This document shows, one piece after another, positions 27,290 through 37,800 of a stretch of 64,000 nt of DNA. The DNA is taken from NCBI RefSeq assembly GCF_002886185.1, contig NZ_KZ614146.1, positions 1,284,920-1,348,919 on the forward strand, given 5' to 3'. This stretch comes from Salipaludibacillus neizhouensis. Lineage in GTDB: Bacteria; Bacillota; Bacilli; Bacillales; Salisediminibacteriaceae. Every line of letters starts with the position of its first letter. The first letter of the stretch is position 1. The notes below the pieces were generated by a model, which was not told the DNA's origin, did not search any database, and was given only the letters and a program-made list of their open reading frames with translations. Position numbers and translations under genes: made by a program.

Positions 27290-29344
27290 ATGTTAAATAG
27301 AAGGAATATTGTAGACCGTCACAATCCTAGTATTACGAAGATAGAGTCACTTGCACCACTATCAATTGGTAACAGAGAGTTTGGGTTTAGCTGTGACTTT
27401 ACAGGGTTACAGACCTTTCCAGAAGCATATGAGACTCCACTTGGGACGCAATCAAATTGGGGGTGGCATTATACTGGTGGACCAAATCTTTATTCCGAGA
27501 AAGATATTATGTATCAAGGTTTTGATACATATGGACGACAGGTAAATTACCCGATGAAACCGGAAGGGAAAGAGGTAGCTTATAACTGGTTACGTCAAAA
27601 TCCTCACAGACTACATTTAGGGAGAATTTCATTTCGGTTTTTAAGAGAAAATAATCAGTTCGTGCAATTGGATGAGATTACAGGAATAAATCAAAAACTT
27701 GATTTATGGACAGGGATCGTTGAAAGTGAATTTTTTGTAGAAGGAGTTCCAGTCCAGGTCAAGACGGCTTGTCATGCAGATCATGATGTCGTTGCTGTAC
27801 AAGTATCTTCCCCATTAATTAAGGAGAAACGTATTCAGGTATTTACTCTTTTTCCAGCGCCTGATGTGACTCATAATAGTTGGTCAAAAGCTACACAGCC
27901 TGACTGGGATAATGATGACAGACACCAAACAGAATATCACTCACATACTGACAAATCAGTTTTACTTACACGGAAGATGGATCAGGATCAATATGATGTA
28001 AGATGGGATTGGAATAATGGTTCCTTGCAGCAAACGGGAGAACATGAATATACACTAATTGGTGATGGGAGCTCTGAATTTTTAGAATTTGCGGTTTCCT
28101 ACGCACCGAAAGAACCACCTTCTGTAAAACCAAAAACAGTATTTGAATCTAGTCGTTCCTTCTGGGAAGCATTTTGGCTAAATGGTGGAGCTCTCGATTT
28201 TTCTGGTAGTACCGACCCACGTGCGACGGAACTTGAACGAAGGGTAGTTCTTTCACAATATTTATCTACTATTCATAGTGCTGGTTCATTACCCCCACAA
28301 GAAACAGGTTTTATGTATAATAGTTGGTTTGGAAAATTCCATTTGGAAATGCACTGGTGGCACGGAGCACATTTTCCTCTATGGGGACGAAAGGAATATG
28401 TAGAAAATAGTCTTGAATGGTATCAATCTATATTGCCTCTAGCAAGGGAACTTGCTGAATCACAAGGTTATGCTGGGGCTAGATGGCCTAAAATGGTGGG
28501 GATAGATGGCAAACAAAGTCCTTCTCCGGTAGCACCAGGGTTAATTTGGCAACAACCACACCCAATGGCATTGGCTGAGATGTGTTATTTAGTTCATCCA
28601 ACTACAGAATTTCTTAAGCGCTTTCAATCGATCGTTTTTGAGGCTGCAGACTTCATGGTGTCCTATGCACATTGGAATGAGAAGAAGGAAGTTTATGTTC
28701 TTGGACCACCACTAATACCTGCTCAAGAGTGTCACTATATACACGATAGTTTAAATCCTCCATATGAGCTTGAATATTGGAAGTATGGTTTGGAAATCGC
28801 AATTAGTTGGGCTAACCGATTAAATCTACCTGTGAATCCAATGTGGTCACGGGTAGCCAATTCATTAGCAAAGCCACGATATGAAGATGGTGTGTATCTT
28901 GCACATGAGAATTGTTTAAATACATTTACAGAGAAAAATCATGATCATCCTTCCATGCTTGGAGCCTTAGGTATTTTACCTGGTACGTTGGTGGATCCGG
29001 AAATCATGAGAAATACGTTATATAAGGTAAAAAAAGTATGGAATTGGGAATCTGCATGGGGGTGGGATTTTCCAATGTGTGCAATGACTGCTACTAGGTT
29101 GGGAGAAAGAGAGCTAGCTTTAGACTTTTTATTAATGGATGCTACTAAAAATACGTATTTGGTAAATGGCCATAATTATCAACGGTCTGGTTTGACCGCA
29201 TACTTACCAGGTAATGGTGGGCTTTTAACCGCGGTTGCCATGATGGTTTGTGGATGGAAGGATGGTTCAGATCATCATTGCCCAGGGTTCCCACAAGATG
29301 GTAGTTGGTCGGTGAAATGGGAAGGGTTACATTCCTTATTATAA
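27290..29344 (+). CDS. Uncharacterised six-hairpin glycosidase-like protein
   Basis: 684 residues from the ATG at 27290 (TTGGGGTGG upstream). I do not recognise a named family with certainty. N-terminal ~280 residues: beta-sandwich style ('LSIGNREFGFSCDFTGLQTF', 'TQSNWGWHYTGGPN'). C-terminal ~400: aromatic helical repeats ('KFHLEMHWWHGAHFPLWGR', 'NWESAWGWDFPMCAMTATRL', 'YLPGNGGLLTAVAMM'), as in (alpha/alpha)6 clan GH-L/GH65/GH95-like enzymes. Candidate catalytic acids sit in 'DEITGI' and 'WESAWGWD'. It is cytoplasmic, between the AraC regulator and the second GH105, so it is likely a glycosidase or phosphorylase for a pectin side chain or backbone sugar. Confidence 0.6.
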   Translation: MLNRRNIVDRHNPSITKIESLAPLSIGNREFGFSCDFTGLQTFPEAYETPLGTQSNWGWHYTGGPNLYSEKDIMYQGFDTYGRQVNYPMKPEGKEVAYNWLRQNPHRLHLGRISFRFLRENNQFVQLDEITGINQKLDLWTGIVESEFFVEGVPVQVKTACHADHDVVAVQVSSPLIKEKRIQVFTLFPAPDVTHNSWSKATQPDWDNDDRHQTEYHSHTDKSVLLTRKMDQDQYDVRWDWNNGSLQQTGEHEYTLIGDGSSEFLEFAVSYAPKEPPSVKPKTVFESSRSFWEAFWLNGGALDFSGSTDPRATELERRVVLSQYLSTIHSAGSLPPQETGFMYNSWFGKFHLEMHWWHGAHFPLWGRKEYVENSLEWYQSILPLARELAESQGYAGARWPKMVGIDGKQSPSPVAPGLIWQQPHPMALAEMCYLVHPTTEFLKRFQSIVFEAADFMVSYAHWNEKKEVYVLGPPLIPAQECHYIHDSLNPPYELEYWKYGLEIAISWANRLNLPVNPMWSRVANSLAKPRYEDGVYLAHENCLNTFTEKNHDHPSMLGALGILPGTLVDPEIMRNTLYKVKKVWNWESAWGWDFPMCAMTATRLGERELALDFLLMDATKNTYLVNGHNYQRSGLTAYLPGNGGLLTAVAMMVCGWKDGSDHHCPGFPQDGSWSVKWEGLHSLL

Positions 29345-29447
29345 AGTAGAGTAAGTTCTTTTACATGGTGTAGAAAGAAGGAAATTTTAGCATGATATGA
29401 CGAAAAAAATAACAATAGATGAAATGATAAAGGAGAATGAATGACTA

Positions 29448-30569
29448 ATGCAACCAAACCAATGGTCAATGAAAATTGCTGAAACAATACTTTCGCAATG
29501 CGAAAATGGATATCACCCCAAAATTGCTAATAAATGGGGATATGTAGCGGGAATGACATTAAAGGCATTTGACTGGCTTTCAGAATGGAGTGGTAATGAA
29601 GAATATCACTTAATGGTTAAAAGACATATGGATCTATTTATTCAAGAAAATGGAACGATAAAAAACTATTCCATTGAGGAATATAATTTGGATCATATTA
29701 ATGAAGGAAAGAACTTATTCTTACTTTGGAATCGTACTGGAGAGGAAAAGTATAAGAAGGCGATTCAGCAGCTAGTATCACAGCTTGTAGGACAGCCAAG
29801 AACAAGTGGAGGAGGTTTTTGGCATAAAAAAATCTATCCTTTTCAAATGTGGCTTGACGGTGTTTATATGTCATCACCTTTTTTAGCTGAATATGCGAAA
29901 ACATTTCATGATTCTGAAGGATTTGACGATGTTGCAAGGCAAATCCTGTTGATTGAGGAGAAAACGCGCAACCCAAAAACGGGGCTACTGCATCATGCAT
30001 GGGATGAAAGTAGAGAACAGCGTTGGTGTGACAAGGAAACGGGTCAATCATTCCACATCTGGGGACGTGCAATGGGATGGTATTGCATGGCCATTGTTGA
30101 TTCCCTTGAACATTTTCCAGTTAATCATCCGAAACGTGGTCAAATCATGGGTATTTTTGAGCGAATGGCCCACGCTATTAAAAGTGTTCAAGACCAAGAG
30201 AGTGGACTCTGGTATCAGTTATTGGATCAAAACGGAAGAGAGAAAAATTATTTAGAAGCATCTGGTTCCTGTATGCTGACATATGCATTGGCAAAAGGAA
30301 TCCGTTTAGGTTATTTGTCGGGTATTAATCTGGATGTCGTAATCCGTTCGTATGAAGGTATCCATAAACATTTTGTCACTGAAGATGAAGATGGCGTTCA
30401 CCTCCATGGTATATGTAGAGGGGCTGGTCTTGGTGGGGATAAGTACCGGGATGGTTCTTATGACTATTATATGAGTGAGCAAATAGTAAGTGATGATCTT
30501 ATGGGAGTAGCCCCATTTTTACTAGCGAGTATTGAAATGGAAAAATTAGCTAAACCTCAAATTATATGA
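29448..30569 (+). CDS. yteR: GH105 unsaturated rhamnogalacturonyl hydrolase, YteR-like
   Basis: 373 residues, normal family length; the ATG follows AAAGGAGAATGAATGACT. 'NLDHINEGKNLFLLWNRTG' matches the first-Asp region and 'MWLDGVYMSSPFLAEYAKTF' places the second Asp at residue 137. 'HIWGRAMGWYCMAIVDSLE' and 'YLEASGSCMLTYALAKGIRLG' complete the (alpha/alpha)6 signature. It hydrolyses the 4,5-unsaturated galacturonate from the non-reducing end of lyase products. Two GH105 genes in one locus suggest different substrates (e.g. rhamnose- versus galactose-linked). Confidence 0.9.
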   Translation: MQPNQWSMKIAETILSQCENGYHPKIANKWGYVAGMTLKAFDWLSEWSGNEEYHLMVKRHMDLFIQENGTIKNYSIEEYNLDHINEGKNLFLLWNRTGEEKYKKAIQQLVSQLVGQPRTSGGGFWHKKIYPFQMWLDGVYMSSPFLAEYAKTFHDSEGFDDVARQILLIEEKTRNPKTGLLHHAWDESREQRWCDKETGQSFHIWGRAMGWYCMAIVDSLEHFPVNHPKRGQIMGIFERMAHAIKSVQDQESGLWYQLLDQNGREKNYLEASGSCMLTYALAKGIRLGYLSGINLDVVIRSYEGIHKHFVTEDEDGVHLHGICRGAGLGGDKYRDGSYDYYMSEQIVSDDLMGVAPFLLASIEMEKLAKPQII

Positions 30570-30610
30570 AAATAGTCATTGAAAATAATAGATAAATAGA
30601 TTGATCGAGA

Positions 30611-30648
30611 AAAATATCACTTGCACACTGCAAGTGATATTTTGTTAA
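30611..30648 (+). terminator. Hairpin between GH105 and GH95 genes
   Basis: AAATATCACTTGC and GCAAGTGATATTT pair perfectly with a 5-base loop, followed by TGTT. It is a likely terminator or processing site, so the GH95 gene may need its own promoter. Confidence 0.7.
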
Positions 30649-30676
30649 AGAGAATCGAACTGGAGGTTTTTAGTTA

Positions 30677-33067
30677 ATGATGGATAAGAAAAATTCTAGA
30701 AATCGCATTTCTTTAAAATATCCTGCAGCATGGTGGAGGAATATGTGGAGAGATGGTTTACCATCTGGAAACGGCAAATTAGGTGCTTCTGTTTCAGGTG
30801 GTGTGAGTTTGGAAAAGATCTTAATCAACCATGAAGGGTTATGGCATAGGGGCAAAAAAGATGTACTTCCAGATGTTGGTTATACGCTAAATGAAACACG
30901 TGATCTAATGAAGAAAGAAAAATACAAGGAAGCAAGCTGGCATTTAACAAATACATTAAAAGAGAACGGATATGATACTCGCTTAGCATCGTTTTTACCT
31001 CTTGTTGAATTAACCCTTAGGATGCAGCAGACAGAAGGGTTTAAACACTATCGTAGAGAAGTTGATATGGAAACAGGAGAGGTATCGGTAAGGTGGAAAG
31101 AGGGAAATGAGTTATTTGAACGAAATTTATTTGTTTCACGAGCGGATGATGTTGTTGTATATGAAATAAAATCAACAAGTGAATTACTAACTACAGATTT
31201 TCAGCTTGGACTACGTAAGACGGATAGGAACAACATGGAGCAGCGGGTAAAAGAATTGGAATGTTCAGTTCAGTACAAAGTAGAAGATAATTTTATCTTC
31301 TTTACGGCAAAAAATGATGATAACACTGAATATGGGGCAGTATTACGAATAATTCCTACTGGTGGCAAGATGAATAGTGACAATAATTGTCTTCGCTGTG
31401 AGGATGCTAAACACATACAAACGATTATGAAAGTTTTTATTAAAGGAGACCATGTAATAGAGTGGGCACGTATTCAAGAAGAGCTATTAGAAATGAAGGG
31501 TGATTACCAAGACTTGCTACAGGCACATATTCCATTACATACAAAATTATTCCATACAGCCTCCTTACAATTGAGTGATTCTGAAGAAGAACATTCAAAT
31601 GAAGAACTCTTACTAGATGCTTATGAAGGAGAAGCTTCCATTCCATTAATAGAAAAATTGTGGAAGTATGGAAGGTACCTTTTTATCTCTGGTACGAGAC
31701 CTGAGGGACAACCGTTTGGGATGTATGGTCTTTGGGGTGGAGATTATAATCTGATGTGGTGTCATCGGATGGCAAATGAAAACATTCAAATGATGTATTG
31801 GCATGCAACAGTAGGGGGGCTATCCGAACTAGTGCCAGCCTTATTTAATTATTATGAGGACATGATGGAAGATTTTCGAGGGAATGCAAAAAAATTATAT
31901 GGATGTCGTGGTATATATATACCTGCAGGGACAACTCCTGGTATTGGTGTACCAAATCAAATCGTTCCTGTAATTATGAATTGGACCGGGGCAGCTGGAT
32001 GGTTGGCACAGCATTATTATGACTATTATCTATACACTGGGGACAAGAAAATTTTGATAGAGAAAGTGCTCCCATTTATGAAAGAAGTTGTTCTTTTTTA
32101 TGAGGATTTTCTTGTCATAGATGAAGGTGGTAATTACCAGTATCTACCCTCAGTTTCACCAGAAAATACTCCAGATAATTTTATGCCAAAGGATGGTAAA
32201 CAAATTGCACATCCTATGCCAACCACAATCAATGCAACAATGGATTTGGCGATATTGAAAGAAGTGTTACATCATTTAATCGAGGGAGCAAAGGAAACGG
32301 CTTTTTATTTAGATGAAATTGAAAAGTGGCAGGAAATGCTTACCCGTATACCCCAATATGAAGTCAATCAAGATGGTGCCACTAAAGAATGGTTACACCC
32401 TGCATTTGAAGACAGGTACAACCATCGCCATATATCTCATATCTATCCTGTTTTTCCAGGTAGAGAAATTAACCAAGAACAAGATCAGGAACTGTTCGAG
32501 GGATTTAGAGTTGCCGTATCAAAGAGAATATTAGGTGCTCAAACCGGTTGGTCCCTGGCACATATGTCGAGTATATGGGCTAGAATGAACGACGGGAACA
32601 AAGCTTTGGAATGTTTAGATATCCTCACACGTTCCTGTCTCTTAACTAATTTTTTCACTGTTCATAATGATTGGCGAAATATGGGATTAAATATGGAAAT
32701 TGAGACAGCGCCAATCCAATTAGATGCGAGTATGGGCATTATTAATGCAGTACAAGAAATGCTCCTATTTGTTTCTCCCAATATGATCAAACTATTACCG
32801 GCACTTCCTACAAAGTGGAAGAAAGGGAATGTAGGGGATTTTCGTTTTATGACCGGAAGGGTTTCCTATTCGTGGAATTTAGAAACACAATTATTATGTG
32901 GTGAAATCGTTGCTGATAGAGAAACCCTCATCACTTTGAAACTTCCTGGGTTTGCAAACTGTTTACTAACAGGTGATGGGGTCAGAATAAGCGAATCGTC
33001 ATTAGGAAAAACGTATTATACGATAACGATGAAAAAGGGAATGACTCTTCATATCAAACCGATGTAG
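30677..33067 (+). CDS. GH95-family glycosidase (alpha-L-fucosidase/galactosidase type)
   Basis: 796 residues; ACTGGAGG lies 10 bases before the ATG. N-terminal GH95 domain: 'WRDGLPSGNGKLGASVSGG' and 'ILINHEGLWHRG'. Catalytic (alpha/alpha)6 region: 'ANENIQMMYWHATVGGLSEL' (conserved N-x-N), 'YLPSVSPENTPDNF' (general-acid Glu in SPEN), 'YNHRHISHIYPVFPG' and 'GWSLAHMSSIWARMNDG'. All key GH95 motifs are present. There is no signal peptide. In this context it may remove L-galactose, L-fucose or a related sugar from rhamnogalacturonan fragments; the exact linkage is undetermined. Confidence 0.82.
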   Translation: MMDKKNSRNRISLKYPAAWWRNMWRDGLPSGNGKLGASVSGGVSLEKILINHEGLWHRGKKDVLPDVGYTLNETRDLMKKEKYKEASWHLTNTLKENGYDTRLASFLPLVELTLRMQQTEGFKHYRREVDMETGEVSVRWKEGNELFERNLFVSRADDVVVYEIKSTSELLTTDFQLGLRKTDRNNMEQRVKELECSVQYKVEDNFIFFTAKNDDNTEYGAVLRIIPTGGKMNSDNNCLRCEDAKHIQTIMKVFIKGDHVIEWARIQEELLEMKGDYQDLLQAHIPLHTKLFHTASLQLSDSEEEHSNEELLLDAYEGEASIPLIEKLWKYGRYLFISGTRPEGQPFGMYGLWGGDYNLMWCHRMANENIQMMYWHATVGGLSELVPALFNYYEDMMEDFRGNAKKLYGCRGIYIPAGTTPGIGVPNQIVPVIMNWTGAAGWLAQHYYDYYLYTGDKKILIEKVLPFMKEVVLFYEDFLVIDEGGNYQYLPSVSPENTPDNFMPKDGKQIAHPMPTTINATMDLAILKEVLHHLIEGAKETAFYLDEIEKWQEMLTRIPQYEVNQDGATKEWLHPAFEDRYNHRHISHIYPVFPGREINQEQDQELFEGFRVAVSKRILGAQTGWSLAHMSSIWARMNDGNKALECLDILTRSCLLTNFFTVHNDWRNMGLNMEIETAPIQLDASMGIINAVQEMLLFVSPNMIKLLPALPTKWKKGNVGDFRFMTGRVSYSWNLETQLLCGEIVADRETLITLKLPGFANCLLTGDGVRISESSLGKTYYTITMKKGMTLHIKPM

Positions 33068-33126
33068 CTAGTAGGATATATTTATTTTTGAAGACAGGTT
33101 GCATTTTCTTCACCATCATTCAGTAA

Positions 33127-33606
33127 GAACTTCAATTAGAATCGGGAGTAGCACTGTTTGTAAAATCCCTTAATGCTGCAGGCATTTCAACCCTCGCAAG
33201 TTGTGACGGACATGGAGAAAAAGCGCCATCTATTACGTTAAATGGTCGTTATAACGCGTGTTGGTTTAAGCTGTTTTATCAACAGTTAATAAAAAGAACG
33301 AACTTAAACTATGCATGGAAGCTCGTTCAAGTAAATAAGACAGATATCGCATTAGAGGCAGAGAGCAAGGATGATTCATGGAAATTAAAGGATGAGCTCG
33401 CCGACACGTATCAAATGTCCAGATACTTTCGACAGTACGCACCTGCAATGAACAAGATTAGAAATGAGATATTTGGAGCTGATTATAATGATACTCGTAA
33501 GGTAGTGAAGGAAATGGATGATGCAGAGCTTTATGGTTGGATGGCGGGGCGGTATCAGGAGTATGATCGGGGGTTGAGAGAGGATTTGGCGAAAGAGAGT
33601 GTTTAG
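33127..33606 (+). pseudogene. 5'-truncated gene, copy 2 of the flanking fragment
   Basis: Open from after a stop at 33124-33126 to a TAG at 33604, about 159 codons without a start at its head: 'LFVKSLNAAGISTLASCDGH', then 'APSITLNGRYNACWFKLF', 'DTYQMSRYFRQYAPAM' and 'ELYGWMAGRYQEYDRGL'. An ATG at 33415 has no ribosome binding site. Unlike copy 1 (15565) it has no internal stop, so it is the better preserved copy. I do not know the family. The C-D-G-H-G motif with later conserved aromatic residues suggests a compact enzyme-like domain. A third scrap lies at 55080. Confidence 0.7.
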
Positions 33607-33634
33607 GGTTCGTGGGGGAAGGATTGATTAAATT

Positions 33635-33676
33635 ACACTCGGATAATGGTGAAAACCAGAATCCGAGTGTTTTTTG
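33635..33676 (+). terminator. Terminator after copy 2 fragment
   Basis: ACACTCGGAT and ATCCGAGTGT form a 10-bp stem with a 16-base loop, followed by TTTTTT. It may serve as the real terminator of the GH95 gene. Confidence 0.8.
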
Positions 33677-34000
33677 CATATTGAGGAGGTGTACGAGTAT
33701 TAATGTCGATGAAGGACATAGCAAAGTAATAATGTGATGGAAATTGAAAGATATACATACAGCCTTTTATTAATTTTATAAATATGTACGGAGGAAGGTA
33801 TTGGATTGTTCAATTAGGGTATACCTCAACTGAACAAAATAGAATGAAGTAATATCAGGTTGTTCAATTAATAGAAAATAGTTTATGGATTTACTTAGAA
33901 ACTATTTACTTGATTAATCCTGAGTGGAAAAGGTAGTGCTAAAAGAAAATTTCATTATAGAAGTTGAGGTAAGTTAAAGACTTAGGATTTCTTCAGTAAA
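33677..34000. other. Intergenic, no gene recognised
   Basis: GGATTGTTCAATTAG (about 33803) and GGTTGTTCAATTAAT (about 33858) are short direct repeats. Otherwise there is AT-rich sequence with frequent stops in all frames. Confidence 0.35.
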
Positions 34001-34315
34001 CTATCCAGATTGATGACAAAACATTTGAATCATGTCTAGAGCATGCTCTGTCATAGGGCCAACCAATGCTAATGTTTCCTTTCTTAAAGACCCTCCCAAA
34101 AGATGTACATCAATACTTGGATGATCCTGCAGTTCCTGAGTGACCTTAACCGAACTTGTTACGACTGTTAGTTCCGAAAAGGCTTTCAATTATTTTGAAA
34201 GTTGTAATGTCGTTGTCTTTGAATCAATTGAAAGTTTTCACTTAATTCCTGTACTGATGCCCGCGTAAGTTTTTTAATGTATTGAACTATTTTTAATTTG
34301 AGCGGTTAGTTTGCT
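34001..34315 (-). pseudogene. Decayed DeoR-family regulator
   Basis: The minus strand keeps two blocks. Near 34270 there is an HTH piece ('IVQYIKKLTRASVQELSENF'). At 34001-34189 there is the sugar-binding core ('ELTVVTSSVKVTQELQDH', 'DVHLLGGSLRKETLALVGPM', 'EHALDMIQ'). The blocks are in different frames, with about 60 codons missing between them; a further frameshift follows ('KCFVINLDSLL'). The intact family controls sugar (often fructose) genes. Its position 0.5 kb from a fructanase gene is suggestive. Confidence 0.75.
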
Positions 34316-34714
34316 CCCCCTCAAAAAGTTAAAAAAGTTCCTCCATAGAAGTTTATCTAGAATATCCTCAATTTCGAGAAAAATCCATGATCATTTGTGA
34401 TTGTATATGAGTGTAATGGAGCTTCTCTTCTATTGTCAATAATTCTTCAATTCTTATTTTGGCAAAAATAAATAGGATTTACCTAATATCCAAAGACCAA
34501 TAATGGATTCTTCAAACAAAATTATTCACTGTATAGTCTTTATACCTATTATATTGTAAATATTATGAATATACTTTCAGAATTATTAGGTCTATGAACA
34601 TCGATAACAGGAAAGTAATGAAAATTGACAAAATTTACATACACATGTAATATTACAAACAATTGCAAACAATCAAAAAACTTCATAAACGATCACTCAT
34701 TATCCGATTAGTTT

Positions 34715-34728
34715 TGCAAACGGTTTCT
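34715..34728 (+). promoter_or_regulatory. Probable CcpA cre site of the GH32 gene
   Basis: TGCAAACGGTTTCT matches TGWAANCGNTNWCA at 12 of 14 positions, about 85 bp before the start codon, in the promoter region. Confidence 0.6.
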
Positions 34729-34812
34729 ATATTTCGTTAGGGGGGGGATTCTTAACAATCGATTTAGTTCAGGTTTATGTGAATCTATCCAAAAATTAGA
34801 AAGGTGGATGTT

Positions 34813-37800
34813 ATGTTGTTCAAACGATTTATAATATTAGGATTTTTAATATGTTTGTTTATAAGTTTGGCTAGTTTTCCGTTAGGGCCGGTGGCAAGTG
34901 ATGAGAATGAAGATGTAAGTATAGGTGTTGATTCAGGTTATTACAATGAGATATACCGGAACCAATTTCACTTTTCACCTGAAGCGAATTGGATGAATGA
35001 CCCGAATGGAATGGTGTATCATGACGGGGAATATCACTTGTTTTATCAATATTACCCATACGGGCTCACTTGGGGACCAATGCACTGGGCGCACGCTGTC
35101 AGTGAGGACCTCGTTCATTGGGAGCATTTACCTCTCGCTCTGGCCCCTGATGAATATGGTGATATCTTTTCAGGAAGCGCTGTCATTGATTACGATAATA
35201 CAGCTGGTTTTGGCGATGATGCGATGATCGCTATATTTACGCATTCTGGCAAAGAGGGGCAAGTACAAAGTCTTGCTTACAGTCATGACAATGGGCGAAC
35301 TTGGGATAAGTACGAAGGCAACCCAGTTATGCCCGATCCGCCTGTAGCTGATTGGAGAGATCCGAAAGTGTTCTGGCACGATGAGAGCGAACATTGGGTA
35401 ATGGCTCTGGCAGCGGATGACCGCATAATGTTTTATACTTCTCCAGATTTAAAAACCTGGGAGGACGGAAGCGAATTTGGTCCGGATGGCGGAGTTCAAG
35501 CGAACGGAGCTGAAGAGGAGGAAATTCTTACATTATCCCCCCAGCGTGGTGGAGATTTCACCTATAAAGGGGATATAACTTTAGTCGAGAAAAATGGTCG
35601 AAAAGGTTCGGGAGGACTTGTTTTCCGTTCCAATGAAAACGGTGACAATGGGTATGTTGTCGACTTAAATGCTGAAGAAGACGAGGTACGACTCATCAAA
35701 GTTGTAGAAGGCGAACGAACAACACTAGAGACACAACCTTGGTCTCTGGATACATTTGAGACATATGGATTAAAAGTGAAGACCGAAAACGATCTAATTC
35801 AAGTAGTCCTGGATGATGAATCAATCATTGAGGTACATGATACTTCGTTTACTAACGGGCAATTTGGTTTAACAGCGTGGAATTCGACCGCAGAATTTCG
35901 TAACATTCATTTTGAAAACGAAACAAACTTCCTCACTAATTTGTCTGGATGGCAAGAAAAAAGCAGTAATTGGAAAGAAATGAATGAAGGTTTACAAGCA
36001 GATGCAGATGAAAATACCTTCTTAATGAGTGGTCAACAATCAGAGAACTTTTATTACGAAGCTGAAATGACCTTGCTGGACAAAGGAAGTAGCTCGCTCG
36101 TCTTTCGAGCTGATGAAGACGCCAATAACGGATATTTCACTAGATTGGACGCAGAAAAAAATCAAGTGCGTATTGAAAAAATCGAAAATGGTGAAACTTC
36201 GGTGATTGCTGAACAAGATTACTCTATCACTTCAGGAGAGACGTATCCAGTTAGGGTAAGTGCTGTCGATCATGATATACACGTATCAATCAACGGTGAA
36301 ATAGTCCTCAAGACAGAGGATGACAGCTATTCTGACGGTCTTGTTGGGTTGCACACGGCTAATGGTTCTTCGTTATTTCAACATGTGAATGAATATGAGT
36401 ATATCAGTACAGATGTGCGAGAAATTGAGAATGGAGATTTTGAAACTGGAGATTTAACAGGGTGGAACCCAGTTCGTGGAAATGCTTTCACTGATGATCA
36501 TGTGACAGATGAAGAAGAATGGTGGGGTGGAATGTTTGATCAAGAGGGAACATATCACCTCTGGGGTTACGGTCCTGAAGGAGACAATGCTACCGGGGAA
36601 ATGCATTCTGACAATTTTCAACTGGACGGGACTGGAGAAATAAACTTGCTTCTCGGTGGCGGGCATAACCCGGATGCCCTATATGTCTCTTTAATGCGAG
36701 CCTCAGATAATAAAGAATTATTGCGACAACCAAATACTAAATTTGAAGATGATGAAACGTACCGTCGTTATGTTTGGGACGCCTCTGAATTTTTGGGACA
36801 GACATTGTATTTAAAAGTAGTTGACCAAGCTACAGGAGGCTGGGGTCACTTGAATTTGGACGATGTAAATGTAAAAAACACAGGAGATCTGCCTGCTGAG
36901 GTAGATCAAGTTGCGAGAGAACCTGAGCGTTATGAGTATCAGACAGAAGGGGAGATTAATGATTGGAACAGTGTCTCCGGTGAGTGGGTCGACTCCACCT
37001 ATGGTAATTACGGAGGAGTCTGGGAATGTCCTGCATTGTTTGAACTCCCCATAGATGGAGATTCGAATGAAACCAAATGGGTGCTGCAAGTTAGTGTGCA
37101 AGATGGCGCGATTGCTGGCGGTTCAGGGATGCAGTACTTTGTCGGTGACTTTGACGGAGAGACCTTTACGAGTGATGATCCTCCTGAAGAGGTAAAATGG
37201 GCGGATTATGGATCAGATTACTACGCCGGGGTTGAATGGAGTAACCTAGAAGGTGATAATGGAGAACGCTATTGGCTCGCTTGGATGAGTAACTGGCAAT
37301 ATGCCAACGATACTCCTACGAGCAACTGGCGTGGTTCTATGAGTTTAGTGCGTGAGATGGAATTAACGGATACAGAAGATGGACTCCAATTACGTCAAAC
37401 TCCGGTTAGCTTAGATTCATTGCGGGAACAACAACATCGTGAGACGTTAGATGATGAGATTATATCAGGTGATAGTGATTTATTATCTGACTTCTCTAGT
37501 AATAGTTACGAGTTGATCGCAGAATTTGAGTTAACGGACACAACCGCTACAGAGTTTGGGTTTAAAGCTCGAAAAGACAATGCAGATGAGTATGCTAAAA
37601 TCGCTTATCATGTTGATGAAGAGAGTTTATTCGTAGACCGTACCAACTCGGGTAATTTTAATTTCGGCCCAAATGTAAACAATCTTCAAGATGCTCCTCT
37701 TAAAGCGGAGGACGGTACCATAAAAATCCATGCATTCGTCGATCGATCATCGATTGAAGTTTTTGGTAATGATGGATTGCGTTCCATAACGACTCAAATT

